NCBI GenBank assembly: GCA_021160685.1
Contig: JAGHCC010000165.1
Location: forward strand, 1-13,345
DNA: 13,345 bases
Direction: 5' to 3'
Origin: Desulfobulbaceae bacterium
GTDB taxonomy: Bacteria > Desulfobacterota > Desulfobulbia > Desulfobulbales > SURF-16
The position numbers and the translations under genes are program-made. Every line of letters starts with the position of its first letter. Within the stretch, counting starts at the first letter, position 1. The notes beneath the pieces are model-generated. The model saw only the letters and a program-made list of their open reading frames with translations. It had not been told where the DNA came from and ran no database searches. Below are positions 1 to 6,569 of this stretch, one piece after another.

Positions 1-153
1 CAGGTCTGCGAGCTATATTGATTCATATGCGAGTAGGCCTGATCGTTCAAAGAGGTAAGCGAAGACTCCGTGGGGTACTAGCCGAATATTTACTGCAATT
101 GAATTCATTGATGCCGGAATTAAACCGGTTTTGAAATTACAAGGAAGAGTATT

Positions 154-291
154 ATGAGTAAAAGAACTTTTCAGCCTAGCAACATTAAACGCAGCCGGAC
201 ACACGGTTTCCGGACAAGAATGAAAACAAAAGCAGGCCGAGCAATTATTAATCGTCGCAGAGCCAGAGGAAGGAAACGTCTGTCCTGCTGA
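154..291 (+). CDS. rpmH: 50S ribosomal protein L34
   Basis: This 45-residue, very basic protein begins MSKRTFQPSNIKRSRTHGFR and ends in an Arg/Lys-rich tail, the diagnostic sequence of L34, a small component of the large ribosomal subunit that contacts 23S rRNA. The length matches the usual 44-46 residues. The ATG has a good ribosome binding site, AAGGAAG at 141-147, six bases upstream. It is followed after one base by the RnpA reading frame, the near-universal rpmH-rnpA arrangement. I could not pick out a convincing promoter in the 153 bases upstream, so transcription may start further left, outside the window. Identification is essentially certain. Confidence 0.98.
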   Translation: MSKRTFQPSNIKRSRTHGFRTRMKTKAGRAIINRRRARGRKRLSC

Positions 292-292
292 T

Positions 293-703
293 TTGGAAAC
301 AGGACTTTTGCTCAATCGGGACAAGGGGCTTCCGGATGGAACGGATTTTTCCCTGGCTAAAAAATATTTTCTTAGGAAGACGAGCGAATACCAGACTGTT
401 TATCAGCGTGGCAGGAGGTTGCGGGGCAAGTCCTTCAGCTTGATTTATCTGCCGAATAACAGAGATGTGAACAGGCTGGGTATCAGTATCCATGGAGTGA
501 AGAAAGCTGTTCAGCGAAACAGGATGAAAAGAGTTATCAGAGAATTTTTTCGTTTAAATCGTCATTTTATCTCGCCCCGATCCGACATTGTTTTTGCTGT
601 CCGCAAGGAATTTTCGATTAACAGCCCGGACGAGATGGAAAGAACAGTAAAAAATCTTTTTGACAGGCAACGGAAACGTGAATCGGACCGAACTGCATGT
701 TGA
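293..703 (+). CDS. rnpA: Ribonuclease P protein component
   Basis: This is the protein subunit of RNase P, which binds the catalytic RNA and the 5' leader of precursor tRNAs. The signature block KAVQRNRMKRVIREFFR (about residues 71-87), with the conserved RNR and the following RExFR, is unmistakable. The conserved fold begins near FSLAKKYFLRK at residue 19. No ATG is available upstream of the core. The start is therefore taken as TTG at 293, one base after the rpmH stop, which gives 136 residues, somewhat longer than the usual 110-125. TTG at 308 or CTG at 353 are alternatives. AGAGGAAGG inside the 3' end of rpmH (about 265-273) may serve as a distant ribosome binding site, with translational coupling to rpmH. 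Identity is firm; the start is uncertain. Confidence 0.95.
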   Translation: METGLLLNRDKGLPDGTDFSLAKKYFLRKTSEYQTVYQRGRRLRGKSFSLIYLPNNRDVNRLGISIHGVKKAVQRNRMKRVIREFFRLNRHFISPRSDIVFAVRKEFSINSPDEMERTVKNLFDRQRKRESDRTAC

Positions 704-773
704 TTCAAACCGGTTATGCGTACCTCTCTCCCCGGATATTTGATTATTCACTTTTTTTTTGTGAGAGGAATAA

Positions 774-794
774 ATGAAGGGACGGCTGAAATGA
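774..794 (+). other. Possible 6-codon leader ORF overlapping the yidD start
   Basis: An ATG at 774 opens a six-codon frame (MKGRLK) whose TGA stop (792-794) overlaps the yidD ATG as ATGA. GAGG at 765-768 lies five bases before this ATG, a better-placed ribosome binding site than most in the window. Termination on the mini-ORF would leave ribosomes at the yidD start, so it could couple or set yidD translation. Short frames like this arise by chance, so this is only a candidate. Confidence 0.25.
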
Positions 795-1000
795 AACGTT
801 TTCTTCTTTTTCTCATCCGGATGTACCGGCTGTTGCTTTCGCCGCTTTTTCCGCCAAGCTGCAGGTTTACTCCCAGCTGTTCTCAATATGCCATGGATGC
901 CATCCATCTTCACGGTGTCATGCGCGGTCTTTATCTGGCCATCCGCCGAATACTCCGTTGCCATCCTTTTCATCCCGGCGGTTTTGATCCTGTTGAGTAG
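791..1000 (+). CDS. yidD: Membrane protein insertion efficiency factor YidD
   Basis: This 69-residue protein has an amphipathic N-terminal segment (MKRFLLFLIRMYRLLLSPLF) followed by PPSCRFTPSCSQYAMDAI, the signature of YidD. The family consists of small inner-membrane-associated proteins that help YidC and Sec insert membrane proteins. The Cys residues at about 24, 30 and 57 and the CHPFHPGGFDPV ending are typical. The frame is open further upstream (to 716), but the ATG at 791 is preferred. It has AAGGGA at 777-782, eight bases upstream, and it gives the normal 70-residue length. The gene lies between rnpA and yidC as expected. The 87-base gap after rnpA is wider than the usual overlap or near-overlap and holds a T9 tract. 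Confidence 0.95.
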   Translation: MKRFLLFLIRMYRLLLSPLFPPSCRFTPSCSQYAMDAIHLHGVMRGLYLAIRRILRCHPFHPGGFDPVE

Positions 1001-1084
1001 TCCTCTTTCCTTATTTCCCTGATCAGTTACAGAAAATTTATCCAAAAACGGCTGTTTCGGCAGCTTTGACCGAAAGGTATTGTC

Positions 1085-2728
1085 ATGGATTCACAAAGAG
1101 TCATTCTTGCTGTTATTCTCTCTCTGGGTATTTTAGTGGGATATCAATATTTTTTTATTGCACCCCAGCAAGCGGTTCCTGTGGCGACTGAAGTCGCACT
1201 GGAAACAGGCGTCCAACAGCAGACACCCCCGGTGTTTACTACCCAGCCCGAGACGCCACTCAGGCCGGCTGTTGTTATTCAGCCCGGCCGTGAGGGTAGG
1301 GATATCCCTGTTGAAACAAATCTTTTTTCCGCCGTGATTTCCGAAACAGGAGGAGGGTTCAAGAGCTTCAAACTGAAAAAATATAAAGAAAATACGGATG
1401 TTGCTTCGGACATCAAGCAACTCATTTTAACCCAGTTCCCCAATGAACTACCGCTCTACTTTACCTGGGGGCTTGAAGATCCGGCCCGGACACCCGTGCC
1501 TGTTTATAAGGCCGCGAAAAATGAAGTGAAAATCGATTCAGGGGCGGATGTGCTCCAGATGTCAACAGTACTGCCTTCAGGGGTTGAGATCACCAGGACG
1601 TTCACTTTTCATGGCAATGACTATCTGGTTCAGATGGAGGTCGATGTTGTCAATCACACAGAGCATCAGGTTCAGGGCGCGCCCTCTCTCTCTTTGACCA
1701 ATAAGCCGTTTTCCAACAGAAAGGAAGATCGGTTTCTTTTTAACGGGCCTGCGTTGTTTACAAATAATGAACTTGAAGAAATCAAGGTCGCTGATCTTGA
1801 AAAGATGGGTCCCCAGTCGCGGACAGGTCAGTTGAACTGGATTGCCTATGAGGGGACCTACTTTATGTGCGGCCTGCTTCCCGCAGAAGGAACACAAAGT
1901 TCCGTCAGTTTTTCCTCCCTTGGCGATGATAAAATTTCCACCATTCTGACCGGCAATACAACCGTTCTGAAGCCAGGTGAACAAAAACATTACTCCTATG
2001 GCGTTTACTTCGGCCCAAAAAAACTTGCTGAACTGGAAAAGGCAGGAAGTAATCTTGAAAAAATTGTTAACTTCGGCTGGTTTGATATCATGGCCAAGCC
2101 GGTTCTTCATTTACTCATTTTCCTTTACGGTTATCTCCATAATTATGGTCTGGCGATTATCCTGGTGACGATCCTCATCAAGGCCGCTTTCTGGCCCATC
2201 GCGCAAAAGGGCATGAAATCGATGAAGACCATGCAGAAGCTGCAGCCCAAAATGGCCAAATTACGGGAAAAATATGCCAATGACAAGGAACAGCTCAACC
2301 GGGAGATGGTTCAGCTCTACAAGACGTACAAGGTGAATCCGGTTGGCGGTTGTCTGCCCATGGTGCTGCAGATTCCGGTATTTTTTGCGCTTTACAAGGT
2401 GCTGCTCCAGACCATTGAACTTCGCCATGCTCCCTTCATGCTGTGGATTACTGACCTTTCTGCTCCCGATCGGCTGCCCATCGGTATTGATATTCCATAT
2501 CTTGGCGGGATTCCCGTTCTTACTTTGTTGATGGGTGGTTCTATGTTTCTGCAGCAGAAGATGACTCCCACCACCGGTGATCCGACTCAGGCTAAGATCA
2601 TGATGTTTCTGCCCATTATTTTTACCTTTATGTTTATTAATTTCGCTTCCGGACTCGTTCTGTACTGGTTTATGAATAATCTTCTGTCCATTGCCCAGCA
2701 GTATGCTATTAATCGTCAGGTTGATTAG
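1085..2728 (+). CDS. yidC: Membrane protein insertase YidC
   Basis: YidC is an inner-membrane insertase that works alone or with SecYEG. The 547 residues match the Gram-negative type. TM1 lies at about 6-25, followed by a Pro/Gln-rich linker and a large periplasmic beta-sandwich domain (about 75-330). The conserved five-helix 60KD_IMP core runs from about 335 to the end. The core contains the cytoplasmic coiled-coil loop (MKSMKTMQKLQPKMAKLREKY) and the NPVGGCLPMVLQIPVFFALY motif of TM3. The positively charged residue that lines the hydrophilic groove in TM2 is Lys366 here (TILIKAAFWPI) instead of the Arg of E. coli. The C-terminus is short (NRQVD), lacking a long basic ribosome-binding tail. 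The ATG at 1085 follows GAAAGGTA. The gene sits between yidD and jag as in most bacteria. Confidence 0.97.
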   Translation: MDSQRVILAVILSLGILVGYQYFFIAPQQAVPVATEVALETGVQQQTPPVFTTQPETPLRPAVVIQPGREGRDIPVETNLFSAVISETGGGFKSFKLKKYKENTDVASDIKQLILTQFPNELPLYFTWGLEDPARTPVPVYKAAKNEVKIDSGADVLQMSTVLPSGVEITRTFTFHGNDYLVQMEVDVVNHTEHQVQGAPSLSLTNKPFSNRKEDRFLFNGPALFTNNELEEIKVADLEKMGPQSRTGQLNWIAYEGTYFMCGLLPAEGTQSSVSFSSLGDDKISTILTGNTTVLKPGEQKHYSYGVYFGPKKLAELEKAGSNLEKIVNFGWFDIMAKPVLHLLIFLYGYLHNYGLAIILVTILIKAAFWPIAQKGMKSMKTMQKLQPKMAKLREKYANDKEQLNREMVQLYKTYKVNPVGGCLPMVLQIPVFFALYKVLLQTIELRHAPFMLWITDLSAPDRLPIGIDIPYLGGIPVLTLLMGGSMFLQQKMTPTTGDPTQAKIMMFLPIIFTFMFINFASGLVLYWFMNNLLSIAQQYAINRQVD

Positions 2729-2757
2729 TTAATTTAAGTACAGGAGAGAAAGGAACG

Positions 2758-3591
2758 ATGTCGGAAAAAACAGAATATAAGGGTAAGAATATTGAGGACG
2801 CCATCACAAAAGCCTGTTCGGAGATAGGTGTTCCCAGGGAAGAACTTGATATTGAGGTGGTCTCGGCGGGTTCGGCTGGAGTTTTTGGTTTCTGTAAAAA
2901 ACAGGCGGTGATTTTTGCTTCCAGACGTTCCAGAGAATCTGCAGTAGAAGCCGTTGCCGCAGTCTCTGCCGCGCCGGAACCTGTTGTGGAAGAGGTCTCT
3001 GTCGAAACTGAAGTTGCTCCGGTTGCCGAGGTTCCCGTCCGGGAAGAAAGTGAAGAAAAAGCGGGTCATATTGAAGATGAGCCAATCCCTTCCCCGCAGA
3101 TCGTTGATGAGGTGGGTGTCACCCTGAATCGGTTCTTTGAACTGATGGATTTTTCTGCGGAATTCGAAATAACTCCGGAACCGGGCCGTATCAATGTGGA
3201 AATATCCGGAGAGGATATAGAAAATATCATTGGCCATGAAGGTCAAACCCTGAATGGACTGCAATATCTTCTTCGTAAGATGATCGGTAAGAAATTTTCG
3301 GAAAAGTTCATTCTTTCCCTGGATGCCGGAGATTACCGCAAAACAAGAAAAGAAGAACTGGAGTCCAGAGCCCTCAAATTGGCTATTGAGGTGAGAGAGA
3401 ATGGGAAGAATCGGACAATTCCACCTTTGAATCCGGCGGAAAGGCGCATTGTCCACATGATTCTTCAGAAGGACAAGACGATTCGCAGTCGTAGTATTGG
3501 CGACGGACTGTACAAGAAGGTCCTGATTTATCTTCCCGGTAAGGGAAGAAAAAGGCCGCCGAAGAGAAAAGGCCCGAGGCAGAAAAAATAG
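2758..3591 (+). CDS. jag: Jag/KhpB RNA-binding protein (Jag-N, KH, R3H domains)
   Basis: This 277-residue protein has the full Jag architecture. The Jag-N domain (about 1-57, including the GSAGVFGF turn) is followed by an acidic, Val/Glu/Pro-rich linker (about 58-115). Next comes a KH domain whose GxxG loop is GHEG at 159-162, then an R3H domain with Arg229-x3-His233. The tail is strongly basic and Lys/Arg-rich. Family members (KhpB/EloR) bind RNA and, in Firmicutes, work with KhpA in cell elongation and division; the role in Gram-negative bacteria is little known. The ATG has AGGAGAGAAAGGA just upstream, and 29 bases separate it from yidC, so co-transcription is likely. mnmE, a common next neighbour, is not present. 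The frame ends facing a convergent gene. Confidence 0.93.
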   Translation: MSEKTEYKGKNIEDAITKACSEIGVPREELDIEVVSAGSAGVFGFCKKQAVIFASRRSRESAVEAVAAVSAAPEPVVEEVSVETEVAPVAEVPVREESEEKAGHIEDEPIPSPQIVDEVGVTLNRFFELMDFSAEFEITPEPGRINVEISGEDIENIIGHEGQTLNGLQYLLRKMIGKKFSEKFILSLDAGDYRKTRKEELESRALKLAIEVRENGKNRTIPPLNPAERRIVHMILQKDKTIRSRSIGDGLYKKVLIYLPGKGRKRPPKRKGPRQKK

Positions 3592-3605
3592 ACAGTTAAG
3601 GTCGA

Positions 3606-3667
3606 TAGGCTGTAACCGATCACAGATGAATTTCTTCGAAAACTAATAGCCTTTAGCCTACAGCCTA
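3606..3667. repeat. Inverted repeat and 7-nt array at the convergent junction
   Basis: TAGGCTGTA at 3606-3614 is the exact reverse complement of TACAGCCTA at 3659-3667, separated by 44 bases. The right arm is part of three tandem heptamers, TAGCCTT, TAGCCTA and CAGCCTA (3647-3667). The element fills the gap between the jag stop and the stop of the convergent SDR gene. It could act as a weak bidirectional terminator, but it has no T-run and the loop is long, so that role is only possible. It may instead be one copy of a dispersed short-unit repeat. Confidence 0.5.
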
Positions 3668-3686
3668 AGCAACCTGAATAATGGTG

Positions 3687-4682
3687 TTAACCTGTCCGGT
3701 TCCCCCGGTACCAGCGGACGGTTTTTTGAATACCTGTTTCGGCCGAACAGGGGGGAGTCCAGTCGAGGATCTCTCGACAGCGGGAGGAGTCCACTGTCAG
3801 GGAGTTGGTCAGGCGGTTGAGCGTTTCGGATGTTAGTGGAAATGTTCCGTTGATTTTTCGGACGACGTCGCCGAAATGACCTAGCAGTTTCAACAGAGGA
3901 AGAGGCATTTGGACAAGATGCGTTTTCCGCTGCAGACCTTTTGCGATGAGCTCAACGAGTTCAGCACTGGAAAGATCATCATTGTCGCTGATCATTAATG
4001 CTGAATTGATTGTTGTGGGATGGCTAATGGCTTTGCAGAACGCATCGGTGAGGTTGCCCGCATAGAGAAGGCTGCGTTTGTTGTTGATTCCCCTGAAGGG
4101 CAGCGGGATGCCCTTGTCAACCAGCCGGATCAGCCGGAGAAAATTGGCTCTTACCTCGGGGCCGTAAATCAGGGGCAGCCGGAAGGCAACCCAGTCCATT
4201 CCCGTCCGGCTTGAAATTTCAGCTAATATTTGTTCGGCAGCCAGTTTACTTTTGCCGTAAGCATCCCTTGGGTCGGGAATGGAGTGCTCGTTCAGCGATT
4301 TGCCGGCTGGACTGGCTTCGGCAACCGCCTTGACCGAACTGGCAAAGATGAAGCGTGATACCCCGGCCCGGGCCGCCGCACGAGACAGTTGTTGAGTGGC
4401 TTCGGTGTTGATTCGCTGGTAATCATCCGCCCCAACTGAATTTGTCATGTCGTGTACTCTCGCGGCAAGATGGATGACGCAGCTTACTCCTGAAAGTATT
4501 TCTCCCCACTCTGTCTTGGGACCGATTTCCACGACCACCGGTTCAACGCCTGGGATTAGGCCGTCTGAGCGCCGGACTGCGCCTCGGACAGACCAGTCTC
4601 GGTCAATTAGGGCTTTGCAGAGATGTCTGCCGACAAAACCGTTTGCCCCGGTCACCAGAATGAGTGGTTTCCTTTCAGCCAT
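3687..4682 (-). CDS. NAD-dependent epimerase/dehydratase (extended SDR, sugar-nucleotide type)
   Basis: This 331-residue extended SDR has a Rossmann TGANGFVG motif at residues 11-18 for NAD(P) binding. It also has HLAAR at 71-75, the catalytic Ser region FIFASS (111-116), and Tyr142-x3-Lys146 in AYGKSK. The later sequence (RLPLIYGPEVRANFLRLI, NKRSLLYAGNL, a DSSRCREILDWTPP ending) resembles the UDP-glucose 4-epimerase-like or WbpV-like group. Those enzymes epimerise or reduce nucleotide sugars, often for O-antigen or exopolysaccharide; the exact substrate cannot be read. The frame is open upstream to 4991, but the ATG at 4682 is preferred because it places the Rossmann motif near the N-terminus. 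It overlaps the recO stop by eight bases, suggesting translational coupling, and no strong ribosome binding site is seen. It is the last gene of the minus-strand block. Confidence 0.88.
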   Translation of the reverse strand: MAERKPLILVTGANGFVGRHLCKALIDRDWSVRGAVRRSDGLIPGVEPVVVEIGPKTEWGEILSGVSCVIHLAARVHDMTNSVGADDYQRINTEATQQLSRAAARAGVSRFIFASSVKAVAEASPAGKSLNEHSIPDPRDAYGKSKLAAEQILAEISSRTGMDWVAFRLPLIYGPEVRANFLRLIRLVDKGIPLPFRGINNKRSLLYAGNLTDAFCKAISHPTTINSALMISDNDDLSSAELVELIAKGLQRKTHLVQMPLPLLKLLGHFGDVVRKINGTFPLTSETLNRLTNSLTVDSSRCREILDWTPPCSAETGIQKTVRWYRGNRTG

Positions 4683-5454
4683 TGTTGTGACAACAGGCGG
4701 TGTTGGATATGGGGGCGAGGTGATCCCATGAATGGATTTCCCGTTGCAGCAGAGAGGTGGAGTAGCGTTTAAGCAGTTCCATGGCTTCTGTTCGGGAGCG
4801 GGATGAAAATCGCAGACGGTCGATTTTCTCCAGGGGGAGATCCAGGGCGAGTTGCAGAAGTTTGATCGTGCTGAGGGCCAGGGGAAGTGTTTGCGTCTTT
4901 TCCCTGTTGCAGCGCCGGCAGACGAAACCGTTACGGCTTGCCAGGAAAAAGAAGGGAGCAACGCCCGGATCAATCCTGCCGCAACGCACACAGCCTTTCA
5001 ACATGGGTTGGTATCCTGCAAGGGCGAGCATCCTGATCTGGAACAAAATAATGGTTTGATCAACCTCTTTTCCTTTGTTTAGCTGCGCCAGACTCCAGAC
5101 AAGCAGCTTAAAGACCTTCGGGTCTCCGTCATTTTCTCTGGAACTGTGCAGCATGAGCTCACCGATCAGGGTGGCGGCGGTATAGCGGCTGTAATTGGAA
5201 CGGATAACGGGGTAGGCGTTGACGAGTTCTGCCTGGTCAATACGAACCAGGGACGAACGGGAGTTTCCGGCAAAGCGGATTTGCAGCTGTGAAAAGAGTT
5301 CCAGTTTGTTGACAAAGCGTTTTTTGCTGCGTTTGGCACCTTTGGCAATGCCGGTCAGCCTGCCGAGTTCCGGGCAGTAGAAGGTGACGATTTTGTCTGA
5401 TTCGCCATGATCCAGAACGCGAATCACTACGGCCGAGGTATGCTGCTCTTTCAT
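4675..5454 (-). CDS. recO: DNA repair protein RecO
   Basis: RecO belongs to the RecFOR pathway: it displaces SSB and loads RecA at single-strand gaps, and it anneals complementary strands. The 259 residues show the N-terminal OB-fold (about 1-80, with VIRVLDHGESDKIVTFYCPELGRLTGIAKGAK) and a helical C-terminal domain. The C4 zinc-finger pairs are CVRC (155-158) and CRRC (179-182), retained here though lost in some RecO proteins. Length is normal for the family (240-270). The only good start is the ATG at 5454; the GGAG upstream is rather far away. It lies 56 bases after the SurA-type gene, and its end overlaps the epimerase gene, so the three are probably co-transcribed. Confidence 0.95.
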   Translation of the reverse strand: MKEQHTSAVVIRVLDHGESDKIVTFYCPELGRLTGIAKGAKRSKKRFVNKLELFSQLQIRFAGNSRSSLVRIDQAELVNAYPVIRSNYSRYTAATLIGELMLHSSRENDGDPKVFKLLVWSLAQLNKGKEVDQTIILFQIRMLALAGYQPMLKGCVRCGRIDPGVAPFFFLASRNGFVCRRCNREKTQTLPLALSTIKLLQLALDLPLEKIDRLRFSSRSRTEAMELLKRYSTSLLQREIHSWDHLAPISNTACCHNNG

Positions 5455-5510
5455 TTTGAAATCGTCATTTTTCTCCGGACCCCCCGATCACCCTTTCACT
5501 TATCCCCAAT

Positions 5511-6482
5511 TTATAGAAGTTCTTCAATAAAAGCCTCCTCTCTGAGCTGTTTGACCCACTTATCAAAATTTTCCCGCAGTTCCTGTTCATAGAGAAGGGT
5601 GCGGATTTCTTCCTTAACGGTTTCAAAAGGAGCTTGCTGGATAACATTCCCCTCTCTGGAGGACAGAATTTTAAAGAACTGGAAGGCTGTGGAGGATTCA
5701 ATGATTTCCGATATCTGGCCCGGATATAATCCTTGAATGGCATCGCGCATATAGGAGGCTAGTTCCTCTTCCTTGAAAACGCCGATGTCGCCGCCGTCAG
5801 CAGCCGAGGGGAGATCCGAATAGGCCTTGGCGATTTCTTTGAAATTTTCTCCTTCGGAAATCATGGCATGGAGTTGTTCAGCCCTTTTCCTGGCGTCAAG
5901 GCTGGTTTCGGAACGGCCGTCAGTCCCCCAGGTGCAGCCGATTTGGAGAAGATGGTAGCCGTCACTGCTTTCCTGTTGGCCGAAAGATTCATCGTAATAG
6001 CGGCGGATCTTTTCGTCGGTGATCACTATCTTGGAACGTATTTCATAATTGATCAGTTTAGACTGCAGCATCTGATTCTTCATCTTGTCCCGGTACTGCG
6101 CTTCAGTCATTCCCATGGCCTGCAACTGTTTCAGGAATTGTTCTTTGCTGATCTGGTTTTGTTCAAGGATACGGCTAATGGTTGCATCCAGATCTTCATT
6201 ACTCACCGATAATCTGGAAATCTTTGCCTTCTGGGAGATGAGCATCCTGTCAATCAGAGCGTTGAGGATATCTTTTTTGGCTTGGCGGATGGAGCTGCGG
6301 ATCTGGTCGGAAGGTGCATTTTCTCTGATCTTTTCAATGGTTCCCTCCCCTTCTTCATTAAGTTCCGACAGAGTGATGACATCGTCGTTCACTTTGGCGA
6401 CAATTCGGTCGACCAGCTCGGCCTGGCAGTGAAGAGGAATGAAAAAAGTCAAAAAAAGAATGAAAAATATATGTTTCAGCAT
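5511..6482 (-). CDS. SurA/PpiC-type periplasmic peptidyl-prolyl isomerase chaperone
   Basis: The 323-residue precursor starts with a hydrophobic signal peptide (MLKHIFFILFLTFFIPLHCQA, probable cleavage after Ala21). A SurA N-terminal chaperone domain follows (about 22-150, DRIVAKVNDDVITLSELNEE, then helices). A single parvulin (PpiC) domain spans about 175-275, including FKEIAKAYSDLPSAADGGDIGVF. A C-terminal helix folds back (about 288-323), as in SurA. E. coli SurA has two parvulin domains; one is usual in many other phyla. It should help unfolded outer-membrane proteins reach the BAM complex, which fits bamA two genes upstream. The ATG at 6482 has GAAGGA about ten bases upstream. The Cys at residue 19 is not in a lipobox. 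The symbol surA is plausible, but paralogues are common, so I leave it blank. Confidence 0.9.
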   Translation of the reverse strand: MLKHIFFILFLTFFIPLHCQAELVDRIVAKVNDDVITLSELNEEGEGTIEKIRENAPSDQIRSSIRQAKKDILNALIDRMLISQKAKISRLSVSNEDLDATISRILEQNQISKEQFLKQLQAMGMTEAQYRDKMKNQMLQSKLINYEIRSKIVITDEKIRRYYDESFGQQESSDGYHLLQIGCTWGTDGRSETSLDARKRAEQLHAMISEGENFKEIAKAYSDLPSAADGGDIGVFKEEELASYMRDAIQGLYPGQISEIIESSTAFQFFKILSSREGNVIQQAPFETVKEEIRTLLYEQELRENFDKWVKQLREEAFIEELL

Positions 6483-6514
6483 GAATTGTAATTCCTTCGG
6501 AGTTGCGTGTTACC

Positions 6515-6562
6515 TGCTTGCCTTTCCCTTTGCCCCTCTGTCCCTCTGAACCTTTGTCCCTC
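6515..6562 (-). repeat. Degenerate octamer tandem array between mfd and the surA-like gene
   Basis: Six adjacent 8-nt units fill most of the 87-base gap. On the plus strand they read TGCTTGCC, TTTCCCTT, TGCCCCTC, TGTCCCTC, TGAACCTT and TGTCCCTC. Read as the minus strand, along the direction of transcription, they are purine-rich with a GAGGGACA core. Two units are identical and the rest differ at a few positions. The array lies upstream of the true ribosome binding site of the surA-like gene. No protein or RNA family is implied. Confidence 0.7.
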
Positions 6563-6569
6563 AATCACT

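Noticed and set aside
122..131. Palindrome AAACCGGTTT before rpmH, with AAACCGGTT again at 707-715
   Set aside because: An 8-10 base palindrome seen twice, once just after a coding end, is within chance; no promoter geometry supports an operator.
3..134. Open plus-strand frame entering from the left edge, 43 codons, ending just before rpmH
   Set aside because: The translation (with GKRRLRGVLAEYLLQLNS) matches no family I recognise, it is short, and it runs through the expected rpmH leader. It could be the tail of a gene but cannot be supported.
554..1045. 163-codon minus-strand frame across rnpA and yidD
   Set aside because: It is a shadow of two certain genes, with low-complexity basic sequence and no recognisable domain.
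1038..1046. DnaA-box-like TTATCCAAA between yidD and yidC
   Set aside because: A single near-match with no cluster, no AT-rich unwinding element and no dnaA in view; not evidence of an origin here.
4683..4991. N-terminal extension of the SDR reading frame back to 4991
   Set aside because: It lies wholly inside recO in another frame, lacks family similarity, and would push the Rossmann motif over 100 residues from the start.
6420..6482. Possible lipoprotein signal in the SurA-like protein (Cys19)
   Set aside because: The residues before Cys are Pro-Leu-His, which do not fit a lipobox; signal peptidase I cleavage after Ala21 is more likely.
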